The notes: generated from the letters alone by a model not told the origin. A DNA stretch of 64,000 nt from Clostridium sp. (GCF_017888565.1 NZ_JAGHFX010000044.1:1-64000); one strand, 5' to 3'; positions 17,023 to 25,759 are shown, counted from the first letter of the stretch. Numbers and translations are program-made.

Positions 17023-18870
17023 ATGAAAGAAACAGATAAGCCTTTTTCTACTATAAAAAATTCTTTGAAACCGTTTATTGAGAAACTTAAAATGGTAGTT
17101 AAACCGTTGGGAAAAGTAACTTATAGGACAAGCAAAAAAATAAGTAATACATATAAAAAAGCAAATAAAAAAAATCCTTATATTGAACCAGTTGTTATAA
17201 TTGGTCTTCCTTGTTTATTTGTACTTATTATGATATTAGGAATAAAGAGCTTTACAACTGTAGAAGAAATTAACATAACTAAAAACAATGCAGAATATCT
17301 ATATTATGAAAATAAGTATGATGAAGCAATAGAAGAATACAATAAGATGCAAAAAGAAGAGAATTGGCCAATTTGGACAGTAAAATCTGCTGATATATAT
17401 TCTATAAAGGGTGATATTAAAAAATCAAGTTCTCTCTTAAAAGAAGCAATAATAAAAAGAGATAAAATAATAAAAGAAGAAGGATTTGATAATTATAAAG
17501 ATAAAGATATAGAGTTGATTAATTCTGTGTTGTTTACCTTTATAATGAATAAAGAATATGATGAAGCTATTTCACTTGGAGAACAATATATAAATGATTA
17601 TGGAATAAACAAAGAAATCTTAAAGACATTATTTGCGGCATATATTTCAAATAACCATGTATACAAAGCAGAAATGTTAACAGAAGAGTACCCTATAGAT
17701 GAAAAATCATCTTATGATCTTTGTGTATTAGCTAATATGAATATGTTAATTAATAGATGGGATAAGGGGCTTGAGCTCTTAAAGGATGCATGGTATTTAG
17801 ATAAAAATGAATTAAAAATATATGATGTTATAGAAGATATGGCTTCATTTAATAATGAAAAATTAATAGAAGCAATACAAGATGCCATAGAAAAAGATAC
17901 AAATGAAGATGTATATAAAATGCTTCTAGCAAAAGCTTATTCAGCTTCAGAAGAAACTGTAAATGATGCAGAAGAATTAATGAAAGATTTAGAAAATAGC
18001 AATGTTGATGGAATAGCAAGTGATTTTATAAATTATGAAATATGTAAATCCACAAATAATAATTCAAAAGCAGAAGAATATTTAGAAAATGCTGAAAGAA
18101 AAGCAGAAAAAGAAATGAAAGATTCATATGTAACATATTATATTTCAGCGGTAAAGGCATTTAATAATGAAAGATATGAAGAAGCGTTTAAGTTAGCTAA
18201 AAAAAGCATAATAGCAAATCAAGAATATACTAATAATTATGAAAGCTTGATTCCTGATATTTTATTAGCAAAAGGAAATATTAAGCCAACAGAAGCATAT
18301 TTTAGAACTGCTATGATAAAAGAGCCATATAACTATGAAACAATAATTAAAATAGCAAATTATTATTCTAATTATGAATCTAATAATGAAAAGGCTAGAA
18401 ATTATTATGAGTTAGCTTTAAATATTAAAAAAGATGATAGTGAGTTGTATTTTAAACTTGCTAAGCTAGATATAGTAGATGAAAAGTGGGAAGAAGCTTC
18501 TAACAACTTAAATGAAGCGATAAAGCTTGATAAAGATAATCCGGAATACTATAGAGCTTTAGGTGCTGTATATTTAAAGAGTTCAAAGAATGAAGAGGGA
18601 ATTGAGTTTACTCGTAAAGCTTATTCTATGAATGAAAAAGATATACTAGCATTAAGTAATGCAGGGTGGTATTACTTAATGATTGAAAATGATATTGCAA
18701 GAGGATACGAAAATATAAAAGCTGCATATGAAGAAATTCCAGCAAGTATGGATGAAAATACTAAAAATTCTATTATAGAAAATTATAATAAATCTAAAGA
18801 GGTTTATGATAATTTTTTAAACGATAGTTCCAAAGAGTTTAAAATAACAGGATTAAAACTATTTTATTAA
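17023..18870 (+). CDS. Membrane-anchored tetratricopeptide-repeat protein
   Basis: The function is not known. A basic cytosolic N-terminus is followed by one membrane helix (near residues 49-70), then about 540 residues of extracytoplasmic helical repeats. TPR-like signatures recur, for example AEYLYYENKYDEAIEEYNKM and, near the end, SELYFKLAKLDIVDEKWEEA and AIKLDKDNPEYYRALGAVYL. Such proteins usually scaffold envelope complexes. Start: an in-frame GTG at 17011 lies inside the ribosome site, and ATG 17023 stands five bases after GGAGG, so ATG 17023 is chosen. The next gene, 100 bases on, also encodes a single-helix exported protein, but a terminator separates them. Confidence 0.85.
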   Translation: MKETDKPFSTIKNSLKPFIEKLKMVVKPLGKVTYRTSKKISNTYKKANKKNPYIEPVVIIGLPCLFVLIMILGIKSFTTVEEINITKNNAEYLYYENKYDEAIEEYNKMQKEENWPIWTVKSADIYSIKGDIKKSSSLLKEAIIKRDKIIKEEGFDNYKDKDIELINSVLFTFIMNKEYDEAISLGEQYINDYGINKEILKTLFAAYISNNHVYKAEMLTEEYPIDEKSSYDLCVLANMNMLINRWDKGLELLKDAWYLDKNELKIYDVIEDMASFNNEKLIEAIQDAIEKDTNEDVYKMLLAKAYSASEETVNDAEELMKDLENSNVDGIASDFINYEICKSTNNNSKAEEYLENAERKAEKEMKDSYVTYYISAVKAFNNERYEEAFKLAKKSIIANQEYTNNYESLIPDILLAKGNIKPTEAYFRTAMIKEPYNYETIIKIANYYSNYESNNEKARNYYELALNIKKDDSELYFKLAKLDIVDEKWEEASNNLNEAIKLDKDNPEYYRALGAVYLKSSKNEEGIEFTRKAYSMNEKDILALSNAGWYYLMIENDIARGYENIKAAYEEIPASMDENTKNSIIENYNKSKEVYDNFLNDSSKEFKITGLKLFY

Positions 18871-18893
18871 AAGTGCCACTAGGCACTTTTTTT
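18869..18893 (+). terminator. Terminator after TPR protein gene
   Basis: AAAAGTGCC pairs with GGCACTTTT around an ACTA loop, followed by more T. It overlaps the stop codon of the TPR gene. Confidence 0.92.
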
Positions 18894-18969
18894 ATGTAGA
18901 AATATAATACAATTTCTGGTATTATTATAATTATATTATATATACAATTATATTTATGGGGGGATTTTA

Positions 18970-20073
18970 TTGAAAAAGTCTAAAAAAATAATTAGGTTAA
19001 TTCTAATTGTTTTAGTAATATGTATGGGTTTTACATTTATATTTAAATCAAAATATTCAAATGATGTTACTATTAAAAAGTGGGATAATATATATAATGA
19101 AAATAATATAACATTTTTTTATGGTGAAAAAGATGATGAAAAGATCAAAATACTTAAAGATATGTATAGTATAGAGGAAAAATTAGATATTGAGAAAGAT
19201 AAAGTTAAAAAAGCTATAAAAATATCAGAGATTTTAAATGAAATAATTACATTTGATGATGTCCCTAATACCAAAGGAATAAATGGATTTGACATATTAA
19301 AAGAAAAGAATGGAGCTAAGAAAGCTTCTGCTAGGGACCTTGGAATAATTTACAGAGATTTTCTTGAAAGTGTGGGGTATAAAGCAAGACTTGGAGAGTT
19401 TAGAAGAACTGATTCTAAATTGAGTAAACAAAGTTCGTATTATGTAGTTGAATTTTGGAGCAAAGAAGATAATAAGTGGATAATGATTGATTATATTGAT
19501 AGGGGATATTTTGATAAAGAAGGATTTCCTTGTAGTGCAATGGAACTTTTAGATGGAGATATTAGAAATTTAAATTACACAGGAAAAAGTGATAGAAGCG
19601 ATTATATACCAATGTTAAAAAAGTCTTTATATACTTATACAATAAGTATTGATAATACTACTGATATGAAAAAAAGCAATAGTTATATAACTTATATTAA
19701 AAATGAAAGTGATATAACCTTTAAGTTTAAAGGAAGTTATATTGCACCTACAATATTTACACAAAATAAAGATTTAATGAATAAAAGTCCTATTGATACA
19801 ACTATTAAAAATGATGAAAAAGCATATATAGTTTTAATGAAAAAACAAGAAAAAACATCACTTGAAAATAAAGAGGAAAATAATAGTTTTGTAATTGGTG
19901 CTTTCAAAGATGGTAAAATAATGGATGAATATTATATAAATGAAAAGGACAGTGGCTTTAGAAAAGTGGAAAAATATTCAGATATATTATTAACAAAAGG
20001 AGATAATTTAATTGAACTTTCATTAGATGGTGAAAACATAGTAAGTAGTATAGAAATAGAATATAAAAAATAA
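18970..20073 (+). CDS. Membrane-anchored transglutaminase-like protein, probably non-catalytic
   Basis: A single N-terminal helix (residues 8-26) anchors an exported domain. The middle part, ASARDLGIIYRDFLESVGYK to KWIMIDYIDRGYF (about 116-182), has the shape of a transglutaminase-like core: helix with the nucleophile, strand, then VEFW and the W-x-x-x-D strand. The expected catalytic Cys is Ala or Ser here (KKASARDL) and the expected His before the VEFW strand is Tyr. Only the Asp position survives, so the enzyme is probably inactive and may bind peptide or cell wall. A beta-rich C-terminal region (about 205-367) is unrecognised. Translation starts at TTG 18970 after a run of G residues. Domain assignment is by eye and moderate. 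Confidence 0.7.
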   Translation: MKKSKKIIRLILIVLVICMGFTFIFKSKYSNDVTIKKWDNIYNENNITFFYGEKDDEKIKILKDMYSIEEKLDIEKDKVKKAIKISEILNEIITFDDVPNTKGINGFDILKEKNGAKKASARDLGIIYRDFLESVGYKARLGEFRRTDSKLSKQSSYYVVEFWSKEDNKWIMIDYIDRGYFDKEGFPCSAMELLDGDIRNLNYTGKSDRSDYIPMLKKSLYTYTISIDNTTDMKKSNSYITYIKNESDITFKFKGSYIAPTIFTQNKDLMNKSPIDTTIKNDEKAYIVLMKKQEKTSLENKEENNSFVIGAFKDGKIMDEYYINEKDSGFRKVEKYSDILLTKGDNLIELSLDGENIVSSIEIEYKK

Positions 20074-20104
20074 ATTTTTTTAGTTTATTTTTAAAGTTCT
20101 TTAA

Positions 20105-20155
20105 TATAATCTTAAGATTTAGCACTATATAATCAATAGACAGCATAAGATTATA
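20105..20155 (+). other. Long-range inverted repeat in the uppP leader
   Basis: TATAATCTTA (20105-20114) is complementary to TAAGATTATA (20146-20155). AATCTTAAGATT at 20108-20119 is also a perfect palindrome that shares the left arm, so two alternative pairings exist shortly before the uppP ribosome site at 20194. No regulatory class is recognised. Confidence 0.35.
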
Positions 20156-20209
20156 AGGGTATAATAAGATTTGTTAAAATTAGAACAGGTCTTAAAAGGA
20201 GGAAAAAGA

Positions 20210-21100
20210 ATGGGTTTAGATTTTATCTATATACTTAAAGCTATAGTAATAGCTATAGTAGAAGGGCTTACGGAATTTGTGCCAGTTTCATCAACGGGAC
20301 ATATGATTTTAGTAGGAAGTCTAATAGGATTTAGATCAGGGGCTGCTGGGGCAGAGGAATTCGCAAAAATGTTTGAGGTAGTTATACAACTTGGAGCAAT
20401 TTTAGCAGTAGTAGTATTATATTGGAATAAACTTTGGGGAGCAGTAGTTGATTTCTTTACTTATATCTTTACATTAGGTAAAAAAGGACAATCAGGTTTC
20501 AGATTTGGTATAAATGTAATAATAGCATCAATTCCAGCTTTGATCGTAGGATTAACTTTATATGATAATATAAAGAGTTTATTTAAACCTTCAGCAGTAG
20601 TTGTCGGATTTATTGTTGGTGGTATATTATTATTAGTAATAGAAAATAGATTCAGAAGTAAGACTTCAAAAAGAGGAAAAACTCCAACAGTTGATGTTTT
20701 TGATTTAACTCCAATACAATCGTTAAAGGTTGGATTATTCCAAGTGTTATCAATGTGGCCAGGAATGTCAAGAAGTGCTTCAACAATAATGGGGGGATGG
20801 ATTGCAGGAGTTGCAACACCCGTAGCAGCAGAATTTTCTTTCTTTTTAGCAGTTCCAGCTATGATAGGATCATCAGCTATGGATTTATTTAATTTTGATT
20901 ATTCAATAATGAATTCTACATATATAGTTGCATTAATTATTGGGTTTATTGTAGCTTTCATCGTATCAATAATAGTTATGGATATGTTTGTAAGTTACTT
21001 AAAGAAGAAGCCGATGAGAATATTTGCTATATACAGAATTATTGCAGGTGTAGTTTTATTAGGGTTATCACTAGCTGGAATAGTAACTTTAACTATGTAA
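20210..21100 (+). CDS. uppP: Undecaprenyl-diphosphatase UppP/BacA
   Basis: This integral membrane phosphatase converts undecaprenyl pyrophosphate to the monophosphate carrier used for peptidoglycan and other surface polymers, and confers bacitracin tolerance. Both catalytic signatures are present: EGLTEFVPVSSTGHMIL (residues 18-34) and PGMSRSAST (near 184-192; most homologues have PGxSRSG). About eight hydrophobic helices are seen in 297 residues. A longer reading from TTG 20171 exists, but ATG 20210 is seven bases after AAAAGGAGG and gives the standard N-terminus. It is followed by a bidirectional terminator. Confidence 0.95.
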   Translation: MGLDFIYILKAIVIAIVEGLTEFVPVSSTGHMILVGSLIGFRSGAAGAEEFAKMFEVVIQLGAILAVVVLYWNKLWGAVVDFFTYIFTLGKKGQSGFRFGINVIIASIPALIVGLTLYDNIKSLFKPSAVVVGFIVGGILLLVIENRFRSKTSKRGKTPTVDVFDLTPIQSLKVGLFQVLSMWPGMSRSASTIMGGWIAGVATPVAAEFSFFLAVPAMIGSSAMDLFNFDYSIMNSTYIVALIIGFIVAFIVSIIVMDMFVSYLKKKPMRIFAIYRIIAGVVLLGLSLAGIVTLTM

Positions 21101-21115
21101 AATAACTTTAATAAT

Positions 21116-21152
21116 AAAAATAAGAGTACAAATTTGTACTCTTATTTTTTTA
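21116..21152. terminator. Bidirectional terminator uppP/coiled-coil gene
   Basis: A perfect 34-base palindrome (21116-21149) has A5 on the left and T7 on the right. It overlaps the stop codon of the minus-strand gene. Confidence 0.92.
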
Positions 21153-22074
21153 ATTCATTTTCTAATTCTTTTTTTAGATTTTCAATTTCTTTCATATAGC
21201 TCTGAGATTTGTTTGTCAAGTTTGATTGTATAATATTTACTTTAGATTTTAAATTTTTGGTTGAATCTAAAGCTGAATTTATTTTGCCTTGTACAAAGTA
21301 ATCTGTAAAAAAGTTATCAAATAAATAGTCCATTACACCAGACATACTATCAAGATTTAAAGAAACATTAATTTCATTACTTAAATCTTTTAGCTCATTA
21401 TTATATCTATTTAACATTACTTTTATTGAATTTATTGATTTTGAAGCATCATCCATTTTTGAACGTTTAGCCATTGTAGCTATTAAATCTCCACCCATCA
21501 TATCATAGATACCCCAGTTTTGAGCACTATTTAAGTTTGAGATTGCTTTATCTATATAAGGTATTAGTTTATCACCTTCAAGTAAAGCTTCTTGTATTTC
21601 TTTAAGTTCTAGAGAGGCATTTTTTAATTTGTTTAAAATAAATAATACTGTTTCACTTTTTTTATTATTAAGTTTTAAAACATATTCAGCCGAATTATTT
21701 AAAAGTTCATCATATTTAAAATCAATATCACCAATAGCATTAATATCTTTTAAAATTTGCTTTTTATTAGATATCAATCTATTTAAATAATCTTCTTTTT
21801 CTAAGAATCTAGCTTGTGCTTCTAAAAATTCAAGTTTTTCTTTAGAAAGTTTTTCATCTATTGATCCTTTAATTTTATAATAAAGATATGATAGACTAAA
21901 GGACTCTAAATTATCTACATCCTTTTTCTCTTTGGTCAAAATTTGTTTTAGTGTTTCTAATGATTCATTAGTTTTGCTTATTTCTACATCAATATTAGAA
22001 ATCTTTGCTTTCAGTTTTTTTAAAGTATTTTTTTCTTCCTCAAGTTTTAAAAATTCTTCGTTAAAGCTTATCAT
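21142..22074 (-). CDS. Coiled-coil protein of unknown function
   Basis: The function is unknown. The protein has about 310 residues, is highly charged and has no membrane segment. It is predicted to be mostly alpha-helical, with heptad-like stretches at roughly 5-60, 75-110 and 225-310. A less charged middle part (about 185-225, NWGIYDMMGGDLIATMAKRS) and a later SGVMDYLFDNFFTDYFVQG segment may be small globular contacts. A longer reading starts at GTG 22086, but the AAGGTGGGG ribosome site lies upstream of ATG 22074, which is preferred. It is monocistronic. The architecture recalls cytosolic scaffold or stress proteins, but I do not recognise a family. Confidence 0.8.
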   Translation of the reverse strand: MISFNEEFLKLEEEKNTLKKLKAKISNIDVEISKTNESLETLKQILTKEKKDVDNLESFSLSYLYYKIKGSIDEKLSKEKLEFLEAQARFLEKEDYLNRLISNKKQILKDINAIGDIDFKYDELLNNSAEYVLKLNNKKSETVLFILNKLKNASLELKEIQEALLEGDKLIPYIDKAISNLNSAQNWGIYDMMGGDLIATMAKRSKMDDASKSINSIKVMLNRYNNELKDLSNEINVSLNLDSMSGVMDYLFDNFFTDYFVQGKINSALDSTKNLKSKVNIIQSNLTNKSQSYMKEIENLKKELENELKK

Positions 22075-22397
22075 AAATAACCCCACCTTCTAAATAAATA
22101 TAAACATATTATAAAGTAATTAATACTATATTTCAATATGGTTTAGTTAAATTCATATAAATTAAAACAATAATTATGAGAAAATTACAAAAATACAAAA
22201 AATATTGAAAATAAAGATAATTTTACTTTTCAGTAGAATATCTTTATGCTATCATTAAATAAGAGAATTAACAATAATGCTTTGAAAACAATTGCATTAA
22301 ATGAAGTTAAATTGTTATATTCAAAAAAAGAATTAACAGAAAATTTTAAATGTATAATCAATTTGAAAGTAACTGAATTGGGTAGGGGGAGTTTTAA
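22075..22397. other. Divergent promoter region, coiled-coil gene and pfkA
   Basis: This spacer separates two outward-reading genes. A plausible sigma-A promoter for pfkA is TTTACT (22222-22227), 17 bases, TATGCT (22245-22250), which leaves a leader of about 140 bases. No coding sequence or strong hairpin is seen. Confidence 0.4.
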
Positions 22398-23498
22398 ATG
22401 TCACAACAAATTAAAAAAATAGCATTACTAACAGGTGGTGGAGATTGTCCAGGATTAAATGCAGTTATAAGAGCCGTAACAAGAACAGCTGTAATAAACT
22501 ATGGAATGGAAGTAATAGGCTATAAGTTTGGATACAGAGGATTATACAATAATGATTTTGTACCTCTAACTTTAGATAGCGTATCAGGTATTCTTCATAG
22601 AGGAGGAACTATATTATATAGCTCAAATAAGGACAACTTATTCGATTACTTAGTAGAAGAAAATGGCGTTATGGTTAAAAAAGATGTATCAGATGTAGCA
22701 GTAGAAAATCTAAAGAAAGAAGGAGTAGATGTATTAGTTGTAATAGGAGGCGATGGAACTTTAACATCAGCAAGAGATTTTGCAAGAAAAGGTGTTAAAG
22801 TAATCGGTGTGCCAAAAACAATTGATAATGATTTAGCATCAACAGATGTAACATTTGGTTTTAATACAGCTATAGATGTTGCTACTGAAGCATTAGATAG
22901 GCTTCATACTACAGCTGAATCACATCATAGAGTAATGATTTGTGAAGTTATGGGGAGAGGAGCAGGTTGGATAGCATTAGAATCTGGTATTGCAGGCTCT
23001 GCTGATGTTATACTTTTACCTGAAATGCCTTATGATATAAATAAGATTGTTGAGAAAGTTAAAGAAAGAGAAGCTGCAGGTAGAAGATTTAGTATAGTTG
23101 TAGTAGCAGAAGGAGCAAAACCTAAAGATGGAGAAGTTGTAGTTGCTAAGATAGTTGCTGATAGTCCAGATCCAATAAGACTTGGTGGAATAGGAAATAA
23201 ATTAGCTGGAGACTTAGAAAAGCTACTACCAGATAAAGAAATAAGATGCACTGTACTTGGTCATATCCAAAGAGGGGGAATAACTTCAACATATGATAGA
23301 ATTCTATCAACAAGATATGGAGTTGGAGCTGTAGAACTTATTAATGAAAGTAAGTTTGGAGAAATGGTTTGTCTTAAAGATGGAAAAATGTCTAGTGATA
23401 GTCTAGAAAACGTTATAGGACAAAAATCAAAACTAGTTGATCCAGATGGAGAATTAGTTAAAGTTGCAAAACAAATAGGAATTTCATTTGCTGATTAA
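22398..23498 (+). CDS. pfkA: 6-phosphofructokinase, group III (ATP type by motif)
   Basis: This enzyme phosphorylates fructose 6-phosphate at C1 in glycolysis. The N-terminal LLTGGGDCPGLNAVIRA and PKTIDND (P139-K140) mark the phosphofructokinase fold. GGDGT at 117-121 has Gly at the position (G120) that accommodates ATP, where pyrophosphate enzymes carry Asp. The Lys of PKTIDND, often linked with pyrophosphate use, coexists with this Gly, as in the Streptomyces-type ATP enzymes of group III. At 366 residues it is longer than the 319-residue allosteric PfkA of Bacillus or E. coli. ATG 22398 has a GGGGGAG ribosome site. It is monocistronic; no pyruvate kinase gene follows, unlike the classical pfkA-pyk pair, so a second phosphofructokinase elsewhere is likely. 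Confidence 0.92.
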   Translation: MSQQIKKIALLTGGGDCPGLNAVIRAVTRTAVINYGMEVIGYKFGYRGLYNNDFVPLTLDSVSGILHRGGTILYSSNKDNLFDYLVEENGVMVKKDVSDVAVENLKKEGVDVLVVIGGDGTLTSARDFARKGVKVIGVPKTIDNDLASTDVTFGFNTAIDVATEALDRLHTTAESHHRVMICEVMGRGAGWIALESGIAGSADVILLPEMPYDINKIVEKVKEREAAGRRFSIVVVAEGAKPKDGEVVVAKIVADSPDPIRLGGIGNKLAGDLEKLLPDKEIRCTVLGHIQRGGITSTYDRILSTRYGVGAVELINESKFGEMVCLKDGKMSSDSLENVIGQKSKLVDPDGELVKVAKQIGISFAD

Positions 23499-23508
23499 TT
23501 ATAAGAGA

Positions 23509-23540
23509 AGTGGTAGATAGTTTACTCTACCACTATTTTT
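23509..23540 (+). terminator. Terminator after pfkA
   Basis: AGTGGTAGA (23509-23517) pairs with TCTACCACT (23526-23534), followed by ATTTTTG. Confidence 0.9.
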
Positions 23541-23668
23541 GCTATTAAAATTTAAATAAAACACTAAATAAAAGTTATATAAACTTTTATTTGATACTTC
23601 AAAATTTTCTGACAATATGATATAATTTTATTAGGCAGAGAATACAGTAAAGAAAGCTGGAGGGTATT

Positions 23669-24448
23669 ATGAAAGAGATAAAGAAATATTTAGAATCAAG
23701 AATTGGGACATATGGATTTTTCTTTGAGGATTTGAAGAGTGGATATATTTATGGTTATAATGAAAACGTTCAAATGGTAGCAGCAGGTTGTATGAAGTTG
23801 CCTATAGCTGTATCATTAATAAAAAGTGTAGAAGATAAAAAAAATGATTTTCTAGATAAAATAAAAATTGACGGAAAAGATAAAGTTTATGGTACAGGAA
23901 TAATACATGAATTTAATGAAAGAGAATATACTGTTTTTGAGTTATTAGTTGCTATGTTAATACAAAGTGATAATACAGCAGCAAATAAAATAATTGATAT
24001 TGTTGGAATGGAAGAAATAAATAAAGATATAAAAGAGATGGGTCTAAAAAATACAGTGCTAAATAGAAAAACAACTGATGAAAGAAAGACTAAAAGTGAG
24101 GTTGAAAATATAACATGTGCACTAGATCTTGCTAGAATTTGGAGACATTTATATAATTCAACTTATCTAAATGAAGAAAATAGTCAGATGTTAATTGATA
24201 TTTTAACAAGACAGCAAATTAAAAATAAGTTAGCTCTATATATTCCAGATGATTTAAAATACGAAATTTCAAGTAAGACTGGAGATAAGAATGGAGTAGA
24301 AAATGATACTGAATTAATTAGATTATCAAAGGGAAATTTTACATTCACGGTTTTATCTATGGGAATACCTAATAGTGTTTATGGAACAGTTACATTAGCT
24401 AAATGTGGAAAGACGATGTGGGATAATGTGATGAATAATTGGCATTAA
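23669..24448 (+). CDS. Class A beta-lactamase-like protein lacking the catalytic serine
   Basis: The fold is that of class A beta-lactamase-related serine hydrolases (259 residues). Two of the three signature motifs are intact: SDN in QSDNTAAN (near residue 108) and KTG in SSKTGDKNG (near 203). The SxxK motif is broken. Where homologues have A-A-S-x-x-K, this one reads A-A-G40-C41-M-K43, so the nucleophilic serine is glycine, encoded by GGT (a single base from AGT), and a cysteine sits one residue on. There is no signal peptide, so the protein appears cytosolic, which is also unusual. It may be a ligand-binding pseudoenzyme, or Cys41 may have a role. ATG 23669 follows GGAGGG. Confidence 0.85.
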   Translation: MKEIKKYLESRIGTYGFFFEDLKSGYIYGYNENVQMVAAGCMKLPIAVSLIKSVEDKKNDFLDKIKIDGKDKVYGTGIIHEFNEREYTVFELLVAMLIQSDNTAANKIIDIVGMEEINKDIKEMGLKNTVLNRKTTDERKTKSEVENITCALDLARIWRHLYNSTYLNEENSQMLIDILTRQQIKNKLALYIPDDLKYEISSKTGDKNGVENDTELIRLSKGNFTFTVLSMGIPNSVYGTVTLAKCGKTMWDNVMNNWH

Positions 24449-24830
24449 TCTTTAGAATGTTTATATATCAATGGTTTATGGAATATTTGTCTGCTTAAAT
24501 TGTAAGGCATAAAAAGTACATAAATTTTTGAAATAAAATATAGGATAATTATAATAATTATCCTATATTTTATTTTTCTTTGAATATCATCTTCTTCATC
24601 TTTAAATACCCTATTATAGAAAAGCACTTAGTTAAATCATAGCTAAGTGCTTTAAATATTTCATAGTAGAAAATAAAAATATAAATTGGTAGAAAAATAT
24701 GTTTAAATATCCTTAATAATATAAAAGTATAAAAGCACTTAATTAGTAAAATGCAGTAGAAATAAATAAATCAATTTTATAATTAAGAAAATTTTTATAA
24801 ATAAGAAATAACAATATTTAAATTGCAAAA
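24449..24830. other. Intergenic region with two hairpins and no gene
   Basis: It holds the terminator at 24535 and a second stem, AAAGCACTTAG (24621-24631) with CTAAGTGCTTT (24643-24653). The ten bases AAAGCACTTA recur near 24733, as if part of the hairpin had been duplicated. Small open frames here have no ribosome site or recognisable product. Confidence 0.5.
24535..24577 (+). terminator. Terminator after beta-lactamase-like gene
   Basis: A 17-pair A-U rich stem (24535-24551 with 24555-24571) contains one AGGAT/ATCCT core, and TATTTTTC follows. Confidence 0.8.
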
Positions 24831-25154
24831 CTATTCTTTTGATAAAAGAATAGTACCTTTTCCGATAATAACTATTTTATAGCTTGGATATAGCTGTGAA
24901 ATTTTATGTTTAGGAGAGTTTGGCGGTAATTTAATTGATTGGATTAAAGTATCATTTTCATTAAATACTACAAAGTACACATCATCTGTTTTTAAAGTAT
25001 TTTCGAAATAATTTATTTCATTTAATAGGGTAGTAAAAGTACTTACTCTATATACTCCTTCTTTAAGAGGAGATTCAGCAAATTGAATAGCAGCGTTAGT
25101 ATATACGTAGGATACTGATAAAAAGACTAATAGTATGATAATAAATTTTTTCAT
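24831..25154 (-). CDS. Small secreted or membrane-anchored protein, unknown function
   Basis: This 107-residue protein has an N-terminal hydrophobic segment (residues 3-22) with a possible signal peptidase site near TNAA. The remainder (about 85 residues) is a mixed alpha/beta sequence without cysteine and with no family that I recognise. The start ATG 25154 has AAAGGTGG eight bases upstream, which supports a real gene. It stands alone, with no clear terminator downstream. A pair of 20-base direct repeats (25192-25232) lies 40 bases upstream of the start and could be an operator. Confidence 0.65.
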   Translation of the reverse strand: MKKFIIILLVFLSVSYVYTNAAIQFAESPLKEGVYRVSTFTTLLNEINYFENTLKTDDVYFVVFNENDTLIQSIKLPPNSPKHKISQLYPSYKIVIIGKGTILLSKE

Positions 25155-25191
25155 TTAAATAACCACCTTTCGCAATTATTTTGTCTTCATA

Positions 25192-25232
25192 AATATTTAA
25201 ATATACAGAATGAATATTTAAATATACAGAAT
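25192..25232. repeat. Tandem pair of 20-base direct repeats
   Basis: AATATTTAAATATACAGAAT occurs at 25192-25211 and again, without change, at 25213-25232 (period 21). It lies upstream of the small secreted protein gene and between divergent genes, a position that suits a regulator binding two helical turns apart. Confidence 0.75.
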
Positions 25233-25299
25233 ATATAAATATGATAAAATTTTGTAATAATCTTGTTACCAGTATAATAAATATGTAATGTAGTATCGT

Positions 25300-25359
25300 T
25301 TAAAACTATTGTAGAATTAAAAGTAGTTTTAAAATTATCTTTAAGTAAGATAATTTTAA
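25300..25359 (+). promoter_or_regulatory. Two overlapping hairpins in the leader of the RHH gene
   Basis: TTAAAACTA (25300-25308) pairs with TAGTTTTAA (25324-25332). TTAAAATTATCTT (25329-25341) pairs with AAGATAATTTTAA (25347-25359). The two share TTAA at 25329-25332, so full pairing of both is exclusive. They end 15 bases before the GGAGG site of the next gene. No known riboswitch is recognised. Confidence 0.5.
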
Positions 25360-25382
25360 ATATATATCTATGGAGGATAATA

Positions 25383-25586
25383 ATGAGTAATACATTAAAT
25401 TTAATTAAGTTTATTTATAATAAAAGAGAAAAGTCCATTTTAGATGATAAAATTGAGCTTAAGCTCAACAGTAAAGAAAAACAATTAATAAAAAAATATT
25501 GTGATTTAAAAGATATATCGATAAATGAATTTTTTAGAACTGTAGCTATGAAGGAGATAGATAACTTCATTTATATAAATATATAA
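25383..25586 (+). CDS. Small ribbon-helix-helix protein (DUF6290/CopG-like)
   Basis: This 67-residue protein is probably a dimeric DNA-binding protein. Residues 23-58 (IELKLNSKEKQLIKKYCD, then ISINEFFRTVAMKEI) match the ribbon-helix-helix layout: a strand with alternating residues, a first helix, a turn with Ser-Ile-Asn, and a second helix. Antitoxins such as RelB and DUF6290 proteins have this pattern. No toxin gene follows in frame, so it is either an orphan antitoxin, a small repressor, or the survivor of a decayed pair. ATG 25383 has an excellent GGAGG site. Confidence 0.7.
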   Translation: MSNTLNLIKFIYNKREKSILDDKIELKLNSKEKQLIKKYCDLKDISINEFFRTVAMKEIDNFIYINI

Positions 25587-25606
25587 ATACGAAATATAAG
25601 AAAGGA

Positions 25607-25632
25607 GGAATAACTAATATTATAGTTATTCC
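25607..25632 (+). other. Hairpin after the RHH gene
   Basis: GGAATAACTA (25607-25616) pairs with TAGTTATTCC (25623-25632). The left arm begins inside AAAGGAGG (25601-25608), a perfect ribosome site that has no gene after it. This suggests that a coding sequence, possibly a toxin partner, was lost here. Confidence 0.5.
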
Positions 25633-25759
25633 TTGGAGAATTATATAGTCCAATATGTGCCTTTTCATAAAATTAACTTCATATTTCACAGTATGAAATA
25701 TGTATAAAAAAAGTTATATTGATATATAAAAACTCGAATAAAATGTATCATTATAAATT

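Noticed and set aside
24445-24627. 60-codon minus-strand frame after the beta-lactamase-like gene
   Set aside because: It reads through the terminator hairpin at 24535, has no ribosome site, and its composition is that of AT-rich non-coding DNA.
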